The translations under genes were made by a program, and so were the position numbers. Under the pieces are notes generated by a model. The model was not told the origin of the DNA. It ran no database searches and saw only the letters and a program-made list of their open reading frames with translations. A stretch of DNA of 7,025 nucleotides from Chloroflexota bacterium (lineage in GTDB: Bacteria; Chloroflexota; Limnocylindria; Limnocylindrales; CSP1-4), in contig JAKAMV010000551.1 of NCBI GenBank assembly GCA_021812735.1, forward strand, positions 1-7,025. Direction: 5' to 3'. Numbering within the stretch: the stretch's first letter is position 1; each line of letters begins with the position of its first letter. This document shows, piece after piece, positions 1-6,676 of this stretch.

Positions 1-3000
1 ACCGGAGACGAAGGCGCGGTCCACCTTGATCGTGTCGAGCGGCAGCCGGCGCAGGTAGGCCAGCGACGAGTACCCGGTGCCGAAGTCGTCGAGCACCAGC
101 CGCACCCCGAGCGCCCGCAGCCCGCGCAGCCGCTCCACCGACGCCTCGGTCTGGTCCATCACGACGCTCTCGGTGATCTCGAGCTCGAGGCATGACGGCT
201 CGATGCGGGTGTGGTCGAGGATGTGCGCCACGATCCCCGACAGATCGGCCTGCGCGAACTGCCGCGCCGAGATATTCACCGACAGCGCCATGCCGCGCGC
301 GGCCGGGAACCGCTGCTGCCAGTCGCGCAGCTGCTCGCAGGCGGTCTCGAGCACCCAGCGCCCGATCGGCAGCACCAGGCCGGTCTCCTCGGCGAGCGGG
401 ATGAACGAGAGCGGCGGCATGAGACCGCGCGTCGGGTGCTGCCAGCGGAGGAGCGCCTCGGCCCCGATGAGCTCGCCGGTCGAGAGGTTCACGATCGGCT
501 GGTAGTGCAGCCGCAGCTCGCTGCGGTCGATCGCACGCCGCAGGTCGTGCTCCAGCGTCGCGCGCTCCACGCTCCGGGCGTGCATCTCGGGGTCGAACCG
601 CACGGTCCACACCGACGGGTCCGCCTTCGACCGGTGCAGCGCAACCTCCGCCTCGCGCAGCAGGTCGTTGGGCGAGGTCGTCAGGGTGGAGCTGATGGCG
701 AGCCCGAGCGACGCCGTGATCGGGACGTCCTGCCCGGCGAGCTCGAACGGGACCGCCAGCTCGCGCTCGATCCGCGCCGCCACGCGCTCCGCCTCGCGCA
801 CGCTGCGCACGGTGCCCAGCAGCACGCCGAACTCGTCGGAGCCCAGTCGCGCCACGGTGTCGGTCGTGCGGGCCGCCCGGACCAGCCGCTGCCCGGCGCC
901 CACCAGCAGCTGGTCGCCCGCGTCATGGCCCAGCGTCTCGTTGACCAGCGTGAAGCGGTCGACATCGATGAGCAGGAGCGCCACCCGGGGGCCGGACGAG
1001 CGAGCGCGGCCGGGCGCCGCCGTGCGCCCGCCCGGCTGGAGCAGCTCCGCGAGGCGGTTCGTGAGCAGCGTGCGGTTGGGCAGGCCGGTGAGGGTGTCGT
1101 GGAGCGCGGCGTGGGCACGCCGGCGGACCTCGGTTTGCGCGCGCTCGAACAGGCGCCCGTTGTCGAGCGCCACCGACGCCAGCTGGGCGAACCGCGCGAG
1201 CGCCTCGACCTCGCGCTCCGAGAACGGGCGCCCCATGTCACCCGAGGCGAGGCCGATGCAGCCAGCCACCTCGCCGCCGCTGGTCAACGGGACGGCGCAC
1301 ATTGACCCGTACAGCTCGGCGGGCAGGTCTCGGGCGCGCTGGGCGAACTCCGCATAGTCATCGACGACCATCGGCCGACCGCTGCCCACGACCGTCCAGC
1401 CCAGGCCGGTCCCCTTCGGCAGCCGATACCCGGCGAGCGGCTCGAACACGCCGGTCGCGATGGCCATGACCAGGTCGACTTCGCCCTGGGGGCCGTCCTC
1501 CAGCAGATAGAGGAACCCGTTCCGCACGCCGACGAGGGTGGCCGCCCGGTCGACGATGTCGCGCAGGAGCTCGGCCGGCGCGAGGTGCTCCATCAGCCGG
1601 AGCGTCGTCTCGTCGATGGCCGCGAGGTACGGATCCCGGGTGGGGTCCAGGCCCCCGGACCGCGAGGTGGCCGGCGGCTTCACCAGGTAGAGCTGCCGGT
1701 CGGCCAGGGAGACGAGCTCGTCCTTGGTCGTCCCGTCGTCGGGGTGGACGGCGATGCCCACGCTTGCCGTGACCAGCGGGCCTGCCTGCTCGGTGAGGCG
1801 CGCGACGGCTGCCCTTACGCGTTCGGCGACCTCGCGAGCCGCGGTCGCCCCCGCCCTCGGCAGGATGACGGCGAACTCGTCGCCGCCGTAGCGGTACACG
1901 CGGTCCTCGTCGCGGAGGGTCTCGCGCATCGTCGTCGAGATCCGGGCCAGGAGCGCGTCCCCAGCGGGGTGGCCGTGCGAGTCGTTGTAGTTCTTGAACC
2001 TGTCCAGGTCAATCATCAGCAACGCGAACGGCGTCCCGGCCGCGACCGCATCGCCCAGCTCGCGCTGGAACGCGCCGTGGTTGCGGAGTCCGGTCAGTGC
2101 GTCGTGCTCGGCGCGCGTCACCACCTCGCCGTGCATCTCGGCATTGCGCAGGGCGATCGAGACCTGGGCGGCGAACAGCTGGACCAGCTCGAACTCATCG
2201 CGCGAGAAGTGCGCCTCGTCCCCGCCCATGCGCGACACGTTGAGCGTGCCCGCGACCTCGCCGTCGATCATCAACGGGCAGACGATGAGCGACTCCGCCT
2301 CGTCGGGCGTGCCCGGGATGGTGATCACGCGCGGATCGAGGTGGGCGTCGTTGGCCAGTACCGCGGCCGCCTCACGGGTCACCCAGCCGGTGAGCCCAGA
2401 GTCGACCGGCGTCTGGTGCTGGAGGATGAGCTCTGAGAACCGGTCGCGGGCGACGAGCGCGCGCCGGGTGCTGGTGGTCCAGTCGATCCGGTAGATGGTG
2501 AGCGCGTCGTACGTGACGACCGTCTTGAGCAAGTCGGCGATGGTCTCGAGCACGCTGGCCGGGTCGAGAGTCGAGAGCAGCTTCTCGCTGACCTCGAGCA
2601 GGCGCCGCTGGCTCTCGAGCCGGTGCTGGAGCTCGGAGCGCTGGCGGTGGACCTCCCCGAACGCCTCCGCGTTGGCGAGCGCCTGGGCCGCGTAGCCCGC
2701 GAAGATCTCGAGCATGCGCTCGTCATCGTCGGAGTACTGGTCGTAGCCCCCGGTGGACACGACGATCACGCCCATCACCCGGTCTTCCCAGGACATGGGC
2801 ACCAGGAGCATCGACTCCGCGCCCCGGCTCGCGCCGATCTGGACGGAGCGGCCGTCCCTGGCGGCGTCGCCCAGGCGGACCGTGGAGTTGTTGCGGGCGA
2901 CCCATCCCGTGAGGCCCGTGCCGATCGGCACGCGGAGCATCTCGGTGGTGGGCCGGCCGATGCCCATGAACTCGCCCTGGAAGGCGATCGGCTCGCACAT

Positions 3001-3738
3001 GCTGGTCGCGTCGTCGATGCGGTAGACACGGATCGTGTCGTGGCGGATGAGGCGGTCCATGCCGGCGACGATCGCCTCGCCGATCCCCTCGGTGTTCTGG
3101 ATCCGGTTGAGGCGTGCCGAGAGATCCTGGATGGCCTGCAGACGCGCGGCGCCCGTCCGGACCGAGTTGAACAGCCGCGCGGTGGCGACGACGCTGGCCA
3201 TCTGGTGGGCGAACGAGGAGCACAGGTCAAGCTCGGCGGGCGTCCACCGGACCGCGGCGCGGTGGCAGAGGACCAGGAGCGCGATGGGCTTGTCGCGGAA
3301 GACCAGCGGCACGTTCACGACGGTCCGCAGACCCATCCGCCCGTAGACGCGTCCGAAATGGGGGGCGCGCGCCGGATCCTCGTACACGGTCGGACGGTGC
3401 TCCTCAGCGGGCCGCCAGGGCCTCGTCGAGCGGCGCGTGAGCTGGGCGGCCGCGTCGAGCAGCTCCTTGCGCAGTCCGACGTGGGCCGCGAGCTGGAGCG
3501 GGTGGTCGCCGTCGCCCAGAAGCCACAGGCCCGCGAGCTCCGCGCCGAACAGGGACTGGGCCCCGGCGAGCACGTCGCCGAGGACCACGTCGAGCTCGAG
3601 GTCGGGGCTGATGCCCGCCACGATCTGCTCGAGGGCGAGGTGACGCGCGTTCTGCAGGGATCGGTCCGGCCGCGCCGGGGCCTTGGGCCCGCGTTTCACC
3701 GGCTTGGGCTGGGTGGTGTCGTCGAAGGCGAGCGCCAT
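1..3738 (-). CDS. Multi-GAF GGDEF/GGDEF/EAL cyclic-di-GMP signalling protein, C-terminus cut by the window edge
   Basis: This is a predicted soluble protein that makes and degrades cyclic-di-GMP under control of several sensor domains. The frame is open from ATG 3738 to base 1 (1246 codons, no stop). An in-frame TGA at 3805-3807 with no other plausible start after it fixes the N-terminus; the only SD-like sequence, CGGAG at 3753-3757, is weak. Domains by residue: GAF1 about 40-190, GAF2 210-365, GAF3 390-535, GGDEF1 543-690, GAF4 710-865, GGDEF2 878-1035, EAL 1060 onward. Helical linkers (about 187-215, 356-395, 860-880) join them. GGDEF1 looks active: IDLDRFKNYND at 576-586, GGDEF at 618-622, and the inhibitory RxxD at 609-612. 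GGDEF2 reads GSDEF at 966-970, so it may be inactive or regulatory. The EAL domain keeps EALLRW (E1094), VNISARQ (N1155), EITES (E1187), DDFGTG (D1217, D1218) and K1238, so phosphodiesterase activity is likely. The last part of EAL is off-window. There are no membrane segments or signal peptide. Bound ligands are unknown. Confidence 0.93.
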   Translation of the reverse strand, partial: MALAFDDTTQPKPVKRGPKAPARPDRSLQNARHLALEQIVAGISPDLELDVVLGDVLAGAQSLFGAELAGLWLLGDGDHPLQLAAHVGLRKELLDAAAQLTRRSTRPWRPAEEHRPTVYEDPARAPHFGRVYGRMGLRTVVNVPLVFRDKPIALLVLCHRAAVRWTPAELDLCSSFAHQMASVVATARLFNSVRTGAARLQAIQDLSARLNRIQNTEGIGEAIVAGMDRLIRHDTIRVYRIDDATSMCEPIAFQGEFMGIGRPTTEMLRVPIGTGLTGWVARNNSTVRLGDAARDGRSVQIGASRGAESMLLVPMSWEDRVMGVIVVSTGGYDQYSDDDERMLEIFAGYAAQALANAEAFGEVHRQRSELQHRLESQRRLLEVSEKLLSTLDPASVLETIADLLKTVVTYDALTIYRIDWTTSTRRALVARDRFSELILQHQTPVDSGLTGWVTREAAAVLANDAHLDPRVITIPGTPDEAESLIVCPLMIDGEVAGTLNVSRMGGDEAHFSRDEFELVQLFAAQVSIALRNAEMHGEVVTRAEHDALTGLRNHGAFQRELGDAVAAGTPFALLMIDLDRFKNYNDSHGHPAGDALLARISTTMRETLRDEDRVYRYGGDEFAVILPRAGATAAREVAERVRAAVARLTEQAGPLVTASVGIAVHPDDGTTKDELVSLADRQLYLVKPPATSRSGGLDPTRDPYLAAIDETTLRLMEHLAPAELLRDIVDRAATLVGVRNGFLYLLEDGPQGEVDLVMAIATGVFEPLAGYRLPKGTGLGWTVVGSGRPMVVDDYAEFAQRARDLPAELYGSMCAVPLTSGGEVAGCIGLASGDMGRPFSEREVEALARFAQLASVALDNGRLFERAQTEVRRRAHAALHDTLTGLPNRTLLTNRLAELLQPGGRTAAPGRARSSGPRVALLLIDVDRFTLVNETLGHDAGDQLLVGAGQRLVRAARTTDTVARLGSDEFGVLLGTVRSVREAERVAARIERELAVPFELAGQDVPITASLGLAISSTLTTSPNDLLREAEVALHRSKADPSVWTVRFDPEMHARSVERATLEHDLRRAIDRSELRLHYQPIVNLSTGELIGAEALLRWQHPTRGLMPPLSFIPLAEETGLVLPIGRWVLETACEQLRDWQQRFPAARGMALSVNISARQFAQADLSGIVAHILDHTRIEPSCLELEITESVVMDQTEASVERLRGLRALGVRLVLDDFGTGYSSLAYLRRLPLDTIKVDRAFVSG
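829..843 (-). other. Degenerate GSDEF motif of the second GGDEF domain
   Basis: The signature reads Gly-Ser-Asp-Glu-Phe (residues 966-970); serine replaces the second glycine. The preceding RTTD (957-960) keeps the RxxD inhibitory-site pattern, and IDVDRF with NETLGHDAGD keeps the metal and nucleotide side. The domain sits directly before EAL. In such composite proteins a weakened GGDEF often acts as a GTP-binding regulator of the phosphodiesterase; that role here is inferred. Confidence 0.85.
1873..1887 (-). other. GGDEF active-site motif of the first cyclase domain
   Basis: These codons encode Gly-Gly-Asp-Glu-Phe (residues 618-622 of the large signalling protein). RxxD (R609-D612) lies at the spacing expected for the product-inhibition site of diguanylate cyclases. 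The metal-binding Asp (D577) and the Asn and Asp of the NxxxGHxxGD block are also present. By family knowledge this domain should be a feedback-inhibited diguanylate cyclase. Confidence 0.92.
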
Positions 3739-3776
3739 GGACGGACCGGCGACTCCGTACGACGCCGGCTGCGGTG

Positions 3777-3791
3777 GCTGCGGGCCGCAGC
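3777..3791. repeat. 15-base near-perfect palindrome, possible operator
   Basis: GCTGCGG-G-CCGCAGC has two 7-base arms around one base. The spacing is too tight for an RNA hairpin without opening the stem, but it suits a dimeric DNA-binding protein. It lies 39-53 bases upstream of the minus-strand start at 3738. Chance occurrence is quite possible in DNA this rich in G and C. Confidence 0.3.
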
Positions 3792-3983
3792 GAAGGCGCT
3801 GGCGTCAACGCTACGCTCCCGTTGGTCGGGTGCGCGACAGTACGGAGGTCACTCCCTGAATGGGGCTCCTGCCGGTGGCGGAATGACGTAGCCGGACGGG
3901 GCGATTTCGTCTTGTTCGTGGTGCACAATCGCTCGCCCCGGCGGCAGAATGGCGGCAGGCGGCGCCACCGGCGTCGTGCACGC

Positions 3984-3988
3984 GGAGG
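3984..3988 (+). promoter_or_regulatory. Ribosome binding site (GGAGG) for the reductase-like gene
   Basis: GGAGG stands nine bases before the ATG at 3998. It is a full Shine-Dalgarno core at a normal distance and settles this ATG as the start. Confidence 0.8.
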
Positions 3989-3997
3989 CAGGCCCCC

Positions 3998-4603
3998 ATG
4001 CGCATCGCGATCCTCGGAGCCGGCAACGTCGGTGGTGGCCTGGGCAGGGCGTTCGCGGCCGCGGGCCACGACGTCGTGTTCGGCGTCCGCGACCCGGAGA
4101 GCGTCAAGACACTTGCAGCGCTCGCGGACATCCCCGATTCCGTCGCCGCCTCGCCCGGGGCGGCGGTGGAGGGCGCCGACGTGGTGGTGTTCGCCGTGCG
4201 ACCGGTGGCCATCAGCGCGACGGCCTCGGAGCTGCCCCCGCTGGCAGGTAGGGTCGTGATCGACGCGATGAACCGGTTCGACGCCGAGGCCACCGCCCGC
4301 TCGACCACGCAGGACCTCGCGCAGCTGCTGCCAGGCGCCAAGCTGGTCAAGGCGTTCAACACCATCGGCTTCGAGAACTTCGCCTCGGCCCGTGCGCGCT
4401 CGATCCCGGCCGCCATGTTCATCGCCGGCGACGACGAGGATGCCAAGCGCGTCGCGATGGGCCTGGCCGAGCAGATCGGGTTCCAGCCCGAGGACGCCGG
4501 CGGCATGGCGAACACCAAGGTGCTCGAGGAGATGGTCAAGGTCTGGATGGCGCTCGCGCAGGCGCACGGCCGGACCGTCGCGTTCGCGATCTCGGAGGGT
4601 TAG
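3998..4603 (+). CDS. NADP-binding protein of the F420-dependent NADP reductase family
   Basis: This 201-residue protein is of the F420-dependent NADP oxidoreductase type (F420_oxidored fold, Fno/NpdG-like). Characterised members transfer hydride between reduced coenzyme F420 and NADP+ in the cytoplasm. The N-terminal Rossmann fold has MRIAILGAGNVGGGLG (GxGxxG at 7-12). R31, at the end of the second strand, suits binding of the NADP 2'-phosphate. Further family blocks are VVVFAVRP (62-69), VIDAMNRF (87-94), VKAFNTIGFENF (117-128), the GDDEDAK segment (144-150) and DAGGMANTKVLEEM (166-179), which match the C-terminal layout I recall for archaeal Fno. Length is normal for the family. The ATG has a GGAGG nine bases upstream, and TAG closes the frame. 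It is transcribed alone: both flanking genes are on the opposite strand. Many short relatives are only predicted dinucleotide-binding enzymes, so F420 use is not proven and no gene symbol is given. Confidence 0.9.
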   Translation: MRIAILGAGNVGGGLGRAFAAAGHDVVFGVRDPESVKTLAALADIPDSVAASPGAAVEGADVVVFAVRPVAISATASELPPLAGRVVIDAMNRFDAEATARSTTQDLAQLLPGAKLVKAFNTIGFENFASARARSIPAAMFIAGDDEDAKRVAMGLAEQIGFQPEDAGGMANTKVLEEMVKVWMALAQAHGRTVAFAISEG

Positions 4604-4616
4604 GGCCGTATCGAAC

Positions 4617-4650
4617 GGGGGCCCAGCGGCCGGCCCCGGCCCCGGCCCCG
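4617..4650. repeat. Triplicated GGCCCC block with overlapping inverted repeat
   Basis: Three head-to-tail GGCCCC units fill 4632-4649, preceded by a G-run at 4617-4621. GGGGCC (4618-4623) can pair with GGCCCC (4632-4637) across eight bases. Read on the minus strand, the block gives three GGGG runs spaced by CC, then a GGG nine bases on, which is close to a G-quadruplex pattern. It starts 14 bases after the reductase-like gene's stop, so it may help end or pause transcription. That role is inferred. Confidence 0.4.
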
Positions 4651-4770
4651 TGTCAGCGTCTGCTTGCGCGCCCGCGAGTCAGGTGGGACTCACTCCGGCG
4701 GCGGCCGAGCGCGGGCCAGGTCCTGAGAGCCCGAGTTGCGCCGTTGACCATGCACGAGGGCGCCTCGAGT

Positions 4771-4786
4771 GAGTCGGTCGCGACTC
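4771..4786 (-). terminator. Candidate hairpin downstream of the membrane protein gene
   Basis: GAGTCG-GTCG-CGACTC forms a 6-bp stem with a 4-base loop, 37 bases beyond the minus-strand stop at 4824. No U-run follows on either strand, so if it matters at all it would be as a 3'-end stabiliser or a weak terminator. Confidence 0.25.
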
Positions 4787-4823
4787 GGCGGCACGGCCCG
4801 GCGCATCGAGGCGGTCGGCAGCC

Positions 4824-6563
4824 CTACTTCGCAAAGCGGTACACCTCGTCCGTGCCCGACGCCTCGGCGAGGAGGAGCGTCCCGGCGTCTCGGGCCGCGT
4901 GCAGACTGGCCACCACGGTCGGGGCCACCATGTCGCCGTGGACGAACACGTACGTGGCCCCGAACTTCCGCGCAGACGCCAGCCACGCGTCGAGGTTCGC
5001 GCTGGTGACGACCTTCCGGATCGCGACGAAACCGTGCGGCAGGAACCCGCTCCAGCCGCCGAGTCGCGGATGCCCGTCCACGGTGGACGCCATCATCTCG
5101 TAGGAGACGAAATCGCCCGTCGCCGGAAGCTCGACAACAGGTCCGGCAGGCTGGGTCCTCAGCCAGGCGTAGGCCGCCGGGAGCTGCGCGCCCCACGCGA
5201 CGGTCTGGACCGGGACGCTCGCCGAGTAGTCCACGCCGAGAGCCAGGACCAGTGCCAGGATCGCGATCATCCGTCGTGAGCCTCGCGGCACGTGCTCCAT
5301 CAGCCGAACCATCGCTGTCGCCCCGAGGACCGCGACCACAAGGAGGACGATCAGCCCGAATCGTGCCGGGGACCGCAAGCTCTCCAGGAAGAGCGGCAGC
5401 GCAAGCCAGTGATACGGCAGCGGCAGGAGCCCGGCCTGGCTGGCGGGCGCATGGGCTGCGTTCGGCCAGAGGTACGGCCCGAGGCTGAACAGGACGCTGA
5501 TCGCGCCCATCACGAGCCAAGGGGTCGCGTCGCGGAGACGGCCCCAGTCGCGGCGGATCAGTGCGATGGCGGTGCCCGCGAGCAGGAAGAGCAGCACCAC
5601 GGCACCCGGGAACAGCTCCCGTTCGTCGATGCCGGTCGCCGGACGCTGAGCGGTGAAGAGCCCGTGCAAGGCAAGGCTGTCCGCAGCCGGCGTGAGGTAG
5701 TCGTTGAGGCGCGCGGAGAACTGGAACGTGTCGGTCGACGATCGGGTATAGCCCTGCAGGCGCAGCACGACGTACGGAACGAGCAGCACGAGGCTGATGG
5801 CGCCGGCCACGACGCCGGGCCGGATCAGCGCGCGGAGGTGGGCGACGACATCATGGCGATCGCGTGCCAGGACGAGCCGAACGGCGACGTAGAGCGGCTG
5901 CGTGAGCACGAGCAGGAGCAGGTAGTTGAGCGACGTCGTCGCCGCGGCCACGATCGCGAAGGCCCAGATCAGGGCTCCACGGCGGGACCGCTCGCGCAGG
6001 GTCATCTCGAGGCCCAGGAACGCCAGTGCCACCGTCCATGACTGGAGCAGCTGGAGGTGGATCACGTGCTCTATCCGGAAGCTCGCGAAGGCGAACGCGG
6101 TGCCCACCACGAGTCCGCCGACCCGCGAGCCCGTCACGTACCGGCCCAGGAGGTCGCCGCAGACGGCCGTCACCGCGAATGACAGGACGGTCAGGAGGTT
6201 GAGCACCAGGAGCGCGTCCGCGCCCATGAGGTGGAGGGGGAGCGCCAGCACCTGGAGCCCGATCTGGTCATCGGCCATCGCCAGGGTGAAGTGGGCCGGA
6301 TAGAAGAAGTACCCGTCGAAGATGTGGAGCAGGTCGAGGCTGAGCAGCCGACGGGTGACGTTCTCGAGGACCGTCGCCTGGAAGCCCGGGTCGCGGATCG
6401 AGTGCGGCACCGATGTCGTCATCGCCGTGAGCAGTGGCCACAGGACCACCGAGGTCAGCAGCGCGTAGAAGCCGAGGGCCGCCAGGTCTTCGGGCCGGAT
6501 CGCCCGCGCTGCCCGGGCGATGCCTCCTCCGCCGCGCGCAGCCAGGTTTCGCGCGCCGCTCAC
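4824..6563 (-). CDS. Polytopic membrane protein, GT-C glycosyltransferase-like, function unknown
   Basis: This is an integral membrane protein of about 579 residues with roughly ten to eleven predicted helices (first at about 28-46, last near 431-447) and a soluble C-terminal domain (about 450-579). After helix 1 come SIRDPG (55-60) and a hydrophilic stretch with FDGYFFYPAHFTLAMADDQ (82-100). The acidic loop after helix 1 and the FYP..TLA block recall GT-C-type lipid-linked-sugar glycosyltransferases and a group of uncharacterised bacterial membrane proteins. The C-terminal domain has VVELPATGD (476-484), LGGWSGFLPHG (501-511) and YVFVHGD (538-544), as I recall from that group. No substrate can be named. 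Numbering assumes GTG at 6563, chosen because it starts shortly before helix 1. The frame stays open to TTG 6833 (669 codons) with an ATG at 6740, but no start has a good Shine-Dalgarno. The first 90 codons of that longer frame have visibly more A/T third positions and no recognisable domain. The protein is certain, the start is not. Confidence 0.82.
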   Translation of the reverse strand: MSGARNLAARGGGGIARAARAIRPEDLAALGFYALLTSVVLWPLLTAMTTSVPHSIRDPGFQATVLENVTRRLLSLDLLHIFDGYFFYPAHFTLAMADDQIGLQVLALPLHLMGADALLVLNLLTVLSFAVTAVCGDLLGRYVTGSRVGGLVVGTAFAFASFRIEHVIHLQLLQSWTVALAFLGLEMTLRERSRRGALIWAFAIVAAATTSLNYLLLLVLTQPLYVAVRLVLARDRHDVVAHLRALIRPGVVAGAISLVLLVPYVVLRLQGYTRSSTDTFQFSARLNDYLTPAADSLALHGLFTAQRPATGIDERELFPGAVVLLFLLAGTAIALIRRDWGRLRDATPWLVMGAISVLFSLGPYLWPNAAHAPASQAGLLPLPYHWLALPLFLESLRSPARFGLIVLLVVAVLGATAMVRLMEHVPRGSRRMIAILALVLALGVDYSASVPVQTVAWGAQLPAAYAWLRTQPAGPVVELPATGDFVSYEMMASTVDGHPRLGGWSGFLPHGFVAIRKVVTSANLDAWLASARKFGATYVFVHGDMVAPTVVASLHAARDAGTLLLAEASGTDEVYRFAK

Positions 6564-6630
6564 GGGGACCAGTCGATCCGGGTCACGACACCGAGTGTAC
6601 GGGGAGTGAAACGGCACTGGCTGGTCCGTT

Positions 6631-6676
6631 TCGACCCCGAGCCCCCGGCGCGACACCTCTGGGGCGCCGGGGTCGA
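6631..6676. repeat. Nested inverted repeat, possible leader hairpin
   Basis: TCGACCCC (6631-6638) pairs with GGGGTCGA (6669-6676). Overlapping this, CCCCGGCGC (6643-6651) pairs with GCGCCGGGG (6664-6672) around a 12-base loop. The two foldings share the GGGG at 6669-6672, so they exclude each other in part. It lies 68-113 bases upstream of the GTG chosen for the membrane protein. Confidence 0.45.

Larger units (their letters stand above)
3739..3997. other. Divergent intergenic region
   Basis: This spacer separates the starts of the cyclic-di-GMP protein (minus) and the F420-dependent NADP reductase-like gene (plus), so both promoters are expected here. I see no convincing paired -35/-10 on either strand. 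A TTGACG on the minus strand (3803-3808 in plus coordinates) has no matching -10 at 16-18 bases. The region holds a 15-base palindrome at 3777-3791 and two GGCGGCA direct copies at 3940-3946 and 3951-3957. I find no credible small gene. Confidence 0.6.
4604..4823. other. Convergent intergenic region
   Basis: This spacer lies between the stop of the reductase-like gene (plus) and the stop of the membrane protein (minus), so it should hold the ends of both transcripts. It contains a GC-rich inverted repeat with a tandem GGCCCC block near the first stop and a 6-bp hairpin near the second. No T-run follows either, so classical intrinsic terminators are not supported. Reading frames here look like GC-rich noise. 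Confidence 0.6.

Noticed and set aside
1..60. Possible truncation (pseudogene) of the EAL domain
   Set aside because: The frame is still open at base 1, so the missing end simply reflects the window boundary. There is no evidence of disruption.
211..1305. Plus-strand open frame of 364 codons
   Set aside because: It is antisense to the GGDEF2-EAL part of the cyclic-di-GMP gene. Its translation is rich in Arg, His, Gln and Glu, as expected from the complement of GC-rich coding sequence, and no motif is recognisable. The minus-strand frame has textbook EAL and GGDEF motifs.
1585..2436. Plus-strand open frame of 283 codons
   Set aside because: It is antisense to GAF3 and GGDEF1. The minus strand here encodes an intact GGDEF with RxxD, which cannot be coincidence.
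2623..3891. Plus-strand open frame of 422 codons
   Set aside because: It is a shadow of the GAF1 and GAF2 coding region read on the opposite strand. Its composition is dominated by Arg, Gly, Asp and His with no domain. It also runs into the divergent intergenic region.
3912..3929. Possible plus-strand promoter (TTGTTC followed by CACAAT)
   Set aside because: The two hexamer-like sequences are only about six bases apart, far too close for a sigma-70 promoter, and neither has a partner at the right distance.
3404..4567. Minus-strand open frame of 387 codons
   Set aside because: It is antisense to the reductase-like gene and then overlaps the start of the cyclic-di-GMP gene in another frame. 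Its translation becomes an Arg/Ala/Pro low-complexity run, while the plus strand carries clear Rossmann motifs and a Shine-Dalgarno.
4690..5520. Minus-strand open frame of 276 codons overlapping the end of the membrane protein
   Set aside because: It shares the strand but not the frame of the membrane protein. Its translation is an Arg/Gly/Pro-rich shadow with no helices, and the real frame gives coherent transmembrane segments and a matching C-terminal domain.
5292..6041. Plus-strand open frame of 249 codons
   Set aside because: It is antisense to the membrane protein. It is highly charged and rich in Gln and Arg, the expected complement of hydrophobic codons, with no start signal.
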